A stretch of 20,495 nt of DNA from positions 1 to 20,495 of the forward strand of contig CAZXEJ010000042.1 of assembly GCA_964639895.1 (NCBI GenBank), read 5' to 3'. The notes beneath the pieces were generated by a model. That model ran no database searches. It saw only the letters and a program-made list of their open reading frames with translations, and had not been told where the DNA came from. Numbering within the stretch: the stretch's first letter is position 1; each line of letters begins with the position of its first letter. Positions 14,380 through 20,495 of this stretch are shown in pieces. The position numbers and the translations under genes are program-made. This DNA is from CAZXEJ01 sp964639895 (GTDB lineage Bacteria; Desulfobacterota_D; UBA1144; Nemesobacterales; JADFKM01).

Positions 14380-14481
14380 CTATAGAGGCGTCAACGGAGC
14401 GGTGTCGGCTCGGGGCCGGTAGCCCGGCGAGGCGCAGCAGCAGCACCAGGTGTCGTGCCGATACGGGCCGGCTCCATCCAT
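14380..14481 (-). other. possible Cys-rich leader ORF between pilC and pilS (33 codons)
   Basis: An ATG at 14481 follows a G-rich Shine-Dalgarno (GGAGG, 3 nt away, rather close) and reads 33 codons, including TGG and then four consecutive TGC Cys codons (WCCCC at about residues 12-16), ending in TAG at 14380, 48 bp before pilS. A competing ATG at 14477, in another frame, has better spacing (7 nt) and gives a 28-codon ORF without Cys. Neither has a known homologue that I recognise. The Cys run comes from a short CAG repeat on the + strand and may be chance. Confidence 0.15.
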
Positions 14482-14521
14482 GCACCTCCCCCCCCACACA
14501 CGGCTGCACGCCCCCCTCTGC

Positions 14522-15745
14522 TCAACCAGCCATCGTGGAGATGAGCTTGAACATGGGCATGTACATGGCCACCACTATCACGCCCACCGTGCCGCCAAGG
14601 ACGGCTATCATCGTTGGCTCGAGCGCCGCAAGCAGCGTCGCCACGGCGGTGTCGACCTCGTCCTCGTAGAAGTCGGCGATCTTGTTGAGCATCTCATCGA
14701 GCGCCCCGGTCTGCTCGCCGACGGCTATCATCTGTACGACAAGGGGCGGGAAGATGCGCGGGTGGTTGGCAAGCGGCTCGGCGAGCGTCGTACCCTCGGA
14801 GACCGCCTTCCTGGCCTCAAGGATGGTCTCTTCCGTAACCATGTTGCCCGAGGCCTTGGCCGTGATTTCAAGGGCCTCGAGAATGGAGACGCCTCCGGCC
14901 ACCAGCGTCGACAGCGTCCTGCAGAAACGGGCTATAACCGTCTTGAGCGTGAGGTCCCCGACCAATGGGATGCGCAGTATCATGGCATCTATTATCTTCC
15001 TTCCGCGATAGGTCCTGCGGTAGGCGAGGCCGAGCAAAATGGCCGTGATTGCGCTTGCGGCCAGTATGTACACGATATTGTTCTTCATGAAGCGGCTCAC
15101 GCCGAGCACGGCCAGCGTGATGCCCGGCAGGTCGGTCCCCAGGTCCTTGAACAGGTTCTGGAACGTAGGCACGACGTATATCATGATTATCGAGATCACC
15201 ACGATGGCCACCGTTATTACGACGGCCGGATAGACCATCGAGCCCTTGATGCGGCGCTTAATGCTCTCCATCTTCTCCAAGAAGACGGCCAGCCGCCGCA
15301 GTATGGTGTCGAGTACGCCTCCGGCCTCGCCGGCCCTAACGAGGTTGACGTAGAGGGTGTCGAACACCGAGGGGTGCTTGGCCAATGCGTCGGCGAAAGT
15401 GGCGCCTCCCTCGACGGTCTCTTTGACGCTGGTCAGGATGCGCTTGAACTTGGGATTCGGCTCCTGGGCGGCCAGGATGTCGAGGGAACGCACCAGCGGC
15501 AGGCCGGCGTCGATCATCGTGGAGAGCTGCCGTGTGAAGACGACTAGCTCCTTGATGGTCACCTGTCTCAGGTTGTCGAGTACGCCTCCCAGGTCGAAGA
15601 GCTTGCCCTTCTCGCGTATCTTCTCCGGGATGGGCGTTATCCGCATCTGGCGGAGACGCGTGATGACGGCCGTCTTGTTGGGGGCCACGATCTCCCCCTT
15701 CTGCAACCGCCCGTTCACCCTTCCTTGCCACACGAAAACCGGCAT
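14522..15745 (-). CDS. pilC: type IV pilus inner-membrane platform protein PilC
   Basis: Predicted 407-aa protein with two GspF-type (T2SSF) domains, about residues 67-190 and 270-392. TM segments lie near 171-193, 223-242 and 370-396. The N-terminal part (MPVFVWQGRVNGRLQKGEI) and the repeated cytoplasmic helices (FTRQLSTMIDAGLPLVRSLD in the first half, FCRTLSTLVAGGVSILEALE in the second) are the classic PilC/GspF pattern, as is the EPTMIAVLGGTVG segment. It anchors the motor ATPases and is thought to transmit their motion to the growing pilus. The ATG at 15745 follows AAGGAGAG at 5 nt. It lies 52 bp after pilT in the pil operon. It could in principle serve a type II secretion system, but pilT next door points to T4P. 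Confidence 0.96.
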   Translation of the reverse strand: MPVFVWQGRVNGRLQKGEIVAPNKTAVITRLRQMRITPIPEKIREKGKLFDLGGVLDNLRQVTIKELVVFTRQLSTMIDAGLPLVRSLDILAAQEPNPKFKRILTSVKETVEGGATFADALAKHPSVFDTLYVNLVRAGEAGGVLDTILRRLAVFLEKMESIKRRIKGSMVYPAVVITVAIVVISIIMIYVVPTFQNLFKDLGTDLPGITLAVLGVSRFMKNNIVYILAASAITAILLGLAYRRTYRGRKIIDAMILRIPLVGDLTLKTVIARFCRTLSTLVAGGVSILEALEITAKASGNMVTEETILEARKAVSEGTTLAEPLANHPRIFPPLVVQMIAVGEQTGALDEMLNKIADFYEDEVDTAVATLLAALEPTMIAVLGGTVGVIVVAMYMPMFKLISTMAG

Positions 15746-15797
15746 ATCGACTCTCCTTGAAAGTGGTTTTCGCCGCACGTCGGGGCGGCGTCCATCA

Positions 15798-16907
15798 TCA
15801 GTACCTCCGCAGGCTCTTGCGCCTTACGGGCTCCTTTATGCCCTCGGAGTCGGCCAGTATGCGCTTTAGCTCCTCGGGCTCCTGGCTCTTGCTGAGCGCG
15901 TCCTCGAGCGTTATCTGGTGCCGCAGGTAGAGGTCGGCCAGCGACTGGTTGAGGGTCTGCATACCGTACTTCTCCTGCCCTATCTGCTGCTGCGAGTAGA
16001 TCTGGTGCACCTTGTCCTCGCGTATGAGGTTCCTTATGGCCGGGTTGAGCACCAGCACCTCGAGCGCAAGCACCCTGCCGCCGCCTATCTTCGGTATCAG
16101 CGCCTGGCAGAGTATGCCCTCGAGCACCATCGAGAGCTGGGCGCGGACCTGTGACTGCTCGTGGGGCGGGAAGACGTCTATGAGTCGGTTTATGGTCTGT
16201 ACGGCCGTGTTCGTGTGCAGGGTGGCGAACGTAAGGTGTCCGGTCTCGGCCAGGATGAGCGCTATCTTTATGGTCTCGAGATCCCTCATCTCCCCTATGA
16301 GCACCACGTCCGGGTCCTCGCGCAGCACGCTGCGCAGCGCGTTGTGGAAGCTCTTCGTGTCGGTGCCCACCTCACGCTGGTTTACGATGCAGTTCTTGTG
16401 CTCGAACACGTACTCGATGGGATCCTCGATGGTGATGATGTGCTCCTGGCGCTCCTGGTTGATGAGGTCGATGATAGAGGCCAGCGTGGTCGTCTTACCG
16501 CTGCCCGTGGGACCGGTCACGAGCACCAAGCCGCGCGGACGGCGGGCGAGCTCGCGCACGACGGGCGGCAGGCCCAGCTCCTCAAGCGAGCGTATCTTGT
16601 AGGGGATGAGCCGGAACGCCCCGGCCACGGCCGAGCGCTGCATGTAGATGTTTGCGCGGAACCGCCCTATGCCCTGGAGGCCGAACGAGAAGTCGAGCTC
16701 CCAGTTCTCCTCGAAACGGTGGCGCTGCTGGTCGGTGAGGACGCTGTAGCACAGGTCCTTGGTGTCGGCCGCCGTGAGCGGAGGGTGCTTTATGGGCAGA
16801 AGCTTGCCATCGAGCCTTATCATCGGGGGCGAGCCCTGCGTGATGTGGAGGTCCGAGCCCCCGTTCTGCACCATCGCCTTGAGCAGCTGTTGAAGCGTAG
16901 CCGGCAT
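15798..16907 (-). CDS. pilT: type IV pilus retraction ATPase PilT
   Basis: Predicted 369-aa hexameric cytoplasmic ATPase that depolymerises the pilus and powers twitching. The N-terminal PAS-like domain (1-100) begins LQQLLKAMVQNGGSDLHI. The ATPase core has Walker A GPTGSGKT (132-139), the Asp box ITIEDPIEY, Walker B VVLIGEMRD (201-209) and the His box HLTFATLHTNT. The AIRNLIRE motif (290-297), required for retraction in characterised PilT proteins, is intact, which separates it from PilB and PilU-like relatives. Length fits the family. The ATG at 16907 follows a GGAG-type site. It starts 19 bp after the pilB stop, so the extension and retraction motors are made from the same mRNA. Confidence 0.97.
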   Translation of the reverse strand: MPATLQQLLKAMVQNGGSDLHITQGSPPMIRLDGKLLPIKHPPLTAADTKDLCYSVLTDQQRHRFEENWELDFSFGLQGIGRFRANIYMQRSAVAGAFRLIPYKIRSLEELGLPPVVRELARRPRGLVLVTGPTGSGKTTTLASIIDLINQERQEHIITIEDPIEYVFEHKNCIVNQREVGTDTKSFHNALRSVLREDPDVVLIGEMRDLETIKIALILAETGHLTFATLHTNTAVQTINRLIDVFPPHEQSQVRAQLSMVLEGILCQALIPKIGGGRVLALEVLVLNPAIRNLIREDKVHQIYSQQQIGQEKYGMQTLNQSLADLYLRHQITLEDALSKSQEPEELKRILADSEGIKEPVRRKSLRRY

Positions 16908-16926
16908 CGGGTCTTCTCCCGCTCCC

Positions 16927-18669
16927 TCACTCGTCGGGAGCCGTGTTTCTCACCACTTCCTCGATCGTCGTTATCCCGCGCTTGAGCTTACGCAGTGCGC
17001 TTTGTCTCAGCGTGAGCATTCCCTTGCGTTCGGCCTCGCGCTTGAGCTCGAGCGAGGTCGCGCCGCTGAGGATGAACTCCTTGAGCTCGTCCGTGATGGT
17101 CATGACCTCGTGGACGGCCATCCTGCCCTTGTAGCCCGTGTTGTTGCAATAGGAGCACCCCTTGCCCCGGTAGACCTTGTACTCGGACACCTCCTTCGGG
17201 GGGACGCCGAGGTCTATGAGGACCTGCGGGTTGACCTCTATCTCCTCCTTGCACTGCGTGCACACGCGCCTTATGAGGCGCTGGGCCACGATGCAGTTCA
17301 AGGAGGCCGTCACGAGGAACGGCTCGATACCCATGTTGAGCAGCCTCGTCACCGTCGAGGGGGCGTCGTTCGTGTGCAGGGTGGAGAGGACGAGGTGGCC
17401 CGTGAGGGCGGCCTTGATGGCTATCTCGGCCGTCTCGTAGTCGCGTATCTCGCCCACCAGTATGATGTCGGGGTCCTGCCTCAGAAAGGAGCGCAGGGCA
17501 GAAGAGAACGTAAGCCCGATGGTCTCGTTTATCTGCAGCTGGTTTATACCGGGCAGGCTGTATTCGACCGGGTCCTCGGCCGTAAGGATGTTGACCTCGG
17601 GTTTGTTGAGATCCATGAGGCTCGAATAGAGGGTCGTCGTCTTACCGCTTCCGGTGGGGCCGGTGATGAGTACCATGCCGTAGGGCATGTAGATGGCCCG
17701 CTTGAACTCCTCGAGCTGCGCCTCTTCGAAGCCCAGCTTGGTAAGGTCGAGCTGCAGGGCCTCCTTGTCGAGCAGCCTCATCACGATCTTCTCGCCCCAG
17801 ATGGTGGGGCAGACCGAGACCCTGTACTCCATGGTGCGGTTCTTGCCGAACCTGACCTTGATGCGGCCGTCCTGGGGCAGCCTGCGCTCGGCTATATCCA
17901 GGTTGGCCATTATCTTCACCCTCGAGGCCACGGCGTTCTTGAGCTGGAGCGGAGGGCTGAACATGTCGTACAGGACGCCGTCGATGCGGTAGCGCACCCG
18001 GTATTCCTTCTCGTAGGGCTCGATGTGTATGTCGCTCGCCCCCTTCTTCATCGAATCGTAGAGAATGTGGTTGACGAGCTTTACGACGGGGGCCTCCTCG
18101 GAGGCCTTGGCCAGATCGGTCTCCTCTATGTCCTCCGACGAGTCCTGGCCAAGCTCGACCACATAGTCCTCGAGGTCGTGGAGCATCTGATCGACGCTCG
18201 AAGGCTCATCGCCGTCCTCGTGGCGCTGTATCTCCCACTCCTCGTCCGTACCGTAGTAGCGCTCTATGGCCTTCTTGATCGCCTTCTCCGAGGCGACGAC
18301 CACCTCGATGTTGCTCCCCGTGGCGAACTTGAGGTCGTCGACGGCGAAGATGTTCGACGGGTCGGACATCGCCAGCACCAAGGTGTTGTCCGTCTTGCTG
18401 ATGGGGATGAGGTTGTACTTGACGGCCGTCTCGCGTGGTACGGTCTTTATCACGTCGGGAGGAATCTCGAACTGGTCGAGGTTTATGGCCGGCACGCCGT
18501 ACTGCTTGCTCAGGAACTCTACCAGCTGGTACTCGTCTATGTAGCCAAGGTTGAGTAGCGTCTCCCCCAAGCGCTGCCCAGTACGGCGCTGCTCCTCGAT
18601 CGCCGTCTTGAGTTGATCGAGCGTTATGACGTCCTCTTTTATCAGTATGTCCCCAAGCCTGCTGCTCAA
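16927..18669 (-). CDS. pilB: type IV pilus extension ATPase PilB
   Basis: Predicted 580-aa cytoplasmic ATPase that polymerises pilin. The N-terminal T2SSE_N/MshEN domain shows two 24-residue motifs, R4-Q27 and R33-Q56, with a 5-residue linker; this pattern binds c-di-GMP in MshE. In motif I the usual Gly is Asp13, and in motif II it is Gly42. The GspE core (about 185-570) has Walker A GPTGSGKT (337-344), Asp box LTAEDPVEY, Walker B IILVGEIRD, His box GHLVLSTLHTND, and a zinc site of two CxxC pairs (Cys470/473 and Cys505/508). The start is TTG at 18669, with GGAGGGGG 8 nt upstream; no ATG fits. It is the first gene of the pil operon. Length and zinc motif are normal for PilB. Confidence 0.96.
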   Translation of the reverse strand: MSSRLGDILIKEDVITLDQLKTAIEEQRRTGQRLGETLLNLGYIDEYQLVEFLSKQYGVPAINLDQFEIPPDVIKTVPRETAVKYNLIPISKTDNTLVLAMSDPSNIFAVDDLKFATGSNIEVVVASEKAIKKAIERYYGTDEEWEIQRHEDGDEPSSVDQMLHDLEDYVVELGQDSSEDIEETDLAKASEEAPVVKLVNHILYDSMKKGASDIHIEPYEKEYRVRYRIDGVLYDMFSPPLQLKNAVASRVKIMANLDIAERRLPQDGRIKVRFGKNRTMEYRVSVCPTIWGEKIVMRLLDKEALQLDLTKLGFEEAQLEEFKRAIYMPYGMVLITGPTGSGKTTTLYSSLMDLNKPEVNILTAEDPVEYSLPGINQLQINETIGLTFSSALRSFLRQDPDIILVGEIRDYETAEIAIKAALTGHLVLSTLHTNDAPSTVTRLLNMGIEPFLVTASLNCIVAQRLIRRVCTQCKEEIEVNPQVLIDLGVPPKEVSEYKVYRGKGCSYCNNTGYKGRMAVHEVMTITDELKEFILSGATSLELKREAERKGMLTLRQSALRKLKRGITTIEEVVRNTAPDE

Positions 18670-18706
18670 CTTACCGTCCCCCTCCTACTGCTCCTCATAC
18701 CCTAAG

Positions 18707-18735
18707 ATTAAATCACAAAGAATTACAGATGTAAA
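18707..18735 (-). promoter_or_regulatory. strong sigma70-type promoter of the pil operon
   Basis: Minus strand: -35 TTTACA (18735-18730, five of six), 17-bp spacer, -10 TTTAAT (18712-18707, five of six). Directly upstream of the -35 is an A-tract (TTTAAAAAAAATGTA on the minus strand), as in an UP element. The expected start is near 18700, giving a leader of about 30 nt before the pilB TTG. This is the best promoter in the window and suggests the motor genes do not need sigma54. Confidence 0.75.
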
Positions 18736-18740
18736 TACAT
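18723..18740. promoter_or_regulatory. overlapping TTACA/TGTAA dyads on the pilB promoter
   Basis: TTACA-GA-TGTAA (18723-18734) is a perfect dyad and ATGTA-AA-TACAT (18729-18740) a second one, sharing the central TGTA. Together they cover the -35 box and part of the spacer of the pil promoter. This is the position of a repressor or class II activator site. No regulator can be named. AT-rich promoters can give such dyads by chance. Confidence 0.4.
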
Positions 18741-18977
18741 TTTTTTTAAAGTTGTTTCTTAGGTTTGTAGGGCGACCCCACTCCCCTTCTCCGTCCACAC
18801 GATGCATCCGTCGCCGCCGACCGTGACATCGATGTGAGACGGATTTCAAACTTCGTCGCAACTCCCCTGTATGACAACAAAATCTCGTCTCTCGGGGGAA
18901 CGTAACGAAGCCCTGCCCACGAACGCGCAAAGCACTCCAGCAGAGTGCCTCCCTTCCCCCTGTGGTGAAGTCACTAA

Positions 18978-19006
18978 AATTTACATCCTTTTATTTTTTG
19001 AGTCAA
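18978..19006 (-). promoter_or_regulatory. second minus-strand promoter upstream of pilB
   Basis: Minus strand: -35 TTGACT (19006-19001, five of six), 17-bp spacer, -10 TAAATT (18983-18978, four of six). The start would be about 18971, some 300 nt before pilB. Its transcript would soon pass a perfect GCACTC-5-GAGTGC hairpin (18932-18948). It could be a distal pil promoter or that of a small RNA. Confidence 0.45.
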
Positions 19007-19074
19007 TAAAGGGAACTTACAGCCGGCCGGAGGGAATTCCACGCCCCTGCCCCGTGGTCGGAAGCTCAGGTAAG

Positions 19075-20427
19075 ATGTCTCTTATGGAGATGCCATCTAA
19101 ACCGGCGATAACAGTCGTGGGCGGCGGACTGGCGGGCTGCGAGGCGGCCTGGGCTGCGGCGCGTCTGGGGGTGCGCGTGGTGCTCTACGAGATGAGGCCG
19201 CACAAGATGACGCCGGCCCACGAGACGGCCGAGCTGGCCGAGCTCGTCTGCAGCAACTCGCTCAAGTCCGCTTCGCTCGACAATGCAAGCGGCATCCTCA
19301 AGGAGGAGATGCGCCGGCTCGGTTCGGTGGTGATCGAGGCCGCGCGGCGCACCAGCGTGCCGGCCGGAAAGGCGCTCGCCGTCGACAGGCGCAAGTTCGC
19401 AGCCTACCTCACTCGCACCGTCGAGGAGCACCCGCTCATCGAGATCGTGCGCCGCGAGGTGACGGCCGTCCCCGACTCCTCGTGCCGTCCCGCCGTAGTG
19501 GCCACGGGCCCCCTCACCTCGGAACCACTGGCCGAGGACATAATGCACATCACGGGCTCCCGCTACCTCTACTTCTACGACTCCATCTCGCCCATCGTGA
19601 GCGCCGACTCGATCGACTTCTCCAAGGTCTTCCGCGCGTCGCGCTACGGCCGGGGCGAGACCGAGGAGGGCGATTACCTCAATTGCCCCCTCACCGAAGA
19701 GGAATACCGCCGGTTCGTGGCCGCGCTGCTCGAGGGCGAGCAAGTAAGCCTCAAGGAGTTCGAGAAGGACGCCTACTACTTCGAGGGGTGCCTCCCCATC
19801 GAGGTCATGGCCGCCCGCGGCCCTGACACGCTGCGCTACGGACCCATGAAACCGGTGGGGCTCATCGACCCGCGCACGGGCAAGACCCCCTATGCCGCCG
19901 TGCAGCTCAGGGCCGAGAACAGGGAGGGCACGATGTACAACCTCGTAGGGTTCCAGACGAAGCTCAAATACGGCGAGCAGCGAAGGATATTCCGCATGAT
20001 CCCGGGGCTCGAGCGGGCCGAGTTCCTGCGCTACGGAAGCATACACCGGAACACCTACATACACTCGCCCTCGCTGCTTGCACCCACGCTGGAGCTGAAA
20101 AGCCGTCCCCGCCTCTACTTCGCGGGCCAGATCGTGGGCGTCGAGGGCTACGTGGAATCGGCCGCGATGGGGATCGTGGCCGGCCTCAACGCGGCGCGCA
20201 CGGCCCTGGGGATGGATCCCCTCCGGTTCCCGCCCGAAACATCCATCGGGGCCCTCATCGCCTATATTACAGCCGCTGCTTCAAGGGAGTTCCAACCCAT
20301 GAACATAAACTTCGGCCTCTACCCGCCGCCGCCCCGCAGGATGAAGAAGGACGAGAAAAGGGCCTACATAGCAAAGCGCGCACTAGCCATGATAGAGGAG
20401 ATCGCGGCCACACTGACGGCCCAGTAG
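19075..20427 (+). CDS. trmFO: methylenetetrahydrofolate--tRNA-(uracil-5-)-methyltransferase TrmFO
   Basis: Predicted 450-aa FAD enzyme that makes m5U54 in the tRNA T loop using CH2-THF as carbon donor and reduced flavin, unlike SAM-dependent TrmA. The Rossmann FAD motif is VVGGGLAGCEAAWAAARLG (from about residue 14). Cys59 in LVCSNSLKS and Cys239 in YYFEGCLPIEVMA correspond to the two key Cys of characterised TrmFO (Cys53 and Cys226 in Bacillus subtilis). Also present are YGPMKPVGL, LVGFQTKLKYGEQ and the C-terminal FAD-contact GQIVGVEGYVESAAMG. Length is normal. I chose the ATG at 19075 because the GidA-like N-terminus begins there, with a weak AGG site 4-7 nt upstream; ATGs at 19084 and 19090 are alternatives. 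The open frame extends to 18871 but that part is promoter-like DNA. No gene follows it before the window's end. Confidence 0.95.
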   Translation: MSLMEMPSKPAITVVGGGLAGCEAAWAAARLGVRVVLYEMRPHKMTPAHETAELAELVCSNSLKSASLDNASGILKEEMRRLGSVVIEAARRTSVPAGKALAVDRRKFAAYLTRTVEEHPLIEIVRREVTAVPDSSCRPAVVATGPLTSEPLAEDIMHITGSRYLYFYDSISPIVSADSIDFSKVFRASRYGRGETEEGDYLNCPLTEEEYRRFVAALLEGEQVSLKEFEKDAYYFEGCLPIEVMAARGPDTLRYGPMKPVGLIDPRTGKTPYAAVQLRAENREGTMYNLVGFQTKLKYGEQRRIFRMIPGLERAEFLRYGSIHRNTYIHSPSLLAPTLELKSRPRLYFAGQIVGVEGYVESAAMGIVAGLNAARTALGMDPLRFPPETSIGALIAYITAAASREFQPMNINFGLYPPPPRRMKKDEKRAYIAKRALAMIEEIAATLTAQ

Positions 20428-20495
20428 GGATTCCCACCACGCAAGCCGGGTGGAACGCACCTCGGCCCCCACCACCGCCCCACCTTGGGAGACGG

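Larger units (their letters stand above)
18670..19074. other. 405-bp divergent regulatory region between pilB and trmFO
   Basis: No gene is supported. AT-rich islands at about 18700-18765 and 18971-19012 hold the two minus-strand promoters. Between them are the palindromes ACATCGATGT (18826-18835) and GATGCATC (18801-18808) and the 18932-18948 hairpin. For trmFO on the + strand I found no good promoter: TTTACA (18980-18985) has only AATAAA at a 19-bp spacing. Confidence 0.5.

Noticed and set aside
17002..18558. Long + strand open frame (518 codons) opposite pilB
   Set aside because: It is fully antisense to pilB, whose motifs are unmistakable. Its own translation is rich in Leu/Val/His/Gly without domains and it has no ribosome binding site.
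18729..18747. ATGTA/TACAT hairpin followed by eight T on the + strand as a terminator
   Set aside because: The stem is only five AT-rich pairs and no + strand gene precedes it. On the minus strand it is better explained as the -35 box and A-tract of the pilB promoter.
18871..19074. Upstream extension of the trmFO frame by 68 codons
   Set aside because: TrmFO proteins start just before the FAD motif, and this stretch is AT-rich and carries a minus-strand promoter.

Overview
The window looks like chromosomal DNA of a GC-rich, Gram-negative (diderm) bacterium. An outer-membrane porin, a lipoprotein with a lipobox, periplasmic proteins and a type IV pilus (T4P) motor cluster support a two-membrane envelope. 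The gene order pilB-pilT-pilC-pilS-pilR, and TrmFO (folate-dependent) as the m5U54 tRNA methylase, fit a Desulfobacterota/'Deltaproteobacteria'-like or related deep lineage better than a gammaproteobacterium. This placement is inference; no taxonomic marker is decisive here. Isoleucine is often encoded by ATA despite the high GC (13 of 27 Ile codons in miaB by my reading).

Layout. (1) 51-1673, + strand: a promoter and two overlapping genes for secreted proteins, a small coiled-coil protein and a DUF4398-like protein with a degenerate OmpA-like C-terminus. (2) 1674-2526: non-coding spacer. (3) 2527-4163, - strand: a tight operon of an XRE-type regulator, a two-TM receptor-like protein with no output domain and an FxLYD-like lipoprotein. 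(4) 4209-4344, - strand: tRNA-Phe(GAA) and its probable promoter. (5) 4482-7974, - strand: an MFS transporter and, after an 858-bp spacer, a beta-barrel porin. (6) 8080-9919, + strand: miaB and a DUF151 bifunctional-nuclease gene. (7) 9920-11179: a 1.26-kb C-rich spacer where many related clusters carry the pilin gene. (8) 11129-18735, - strand: the pil operon pilB, pilT, pilC, pilS, pilR behind a strong sigma70-type promoter. (9) 18670-19074: divergent regulatory region. (10) 19075-20427, + strand: trmFO.

How the genes work together. PilB (extension ATPase), PilT (retraction ATPase) and PilC (inner-membrane platform) form the pilus motor. PilS/PilR is the two-component system that usually drives pilin transcription with sigma54, but no pilin gene and no sigma54 promoter was seen. 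MiaB and TrmFO both modify tRNA. The XRE/receptor/lipoprotein operon looks like a compact envelope-sensing unit of unknown output and is the least conventional gene set here.

Points for a second look: two + strand promoters whose -10 boxes lie 7-8 nt from ATGs without a Shine-Dalgarno (candidate leaderless mRNAs); a PilB N-terminus matching the c-di-GMP-binding MshEN pattern; overlapping dyads on the pilB -35 box; and long, strand-skewed, hairpin-rich spacers. I see no CRISPR array, insertion sequence, phage gene or integration site.
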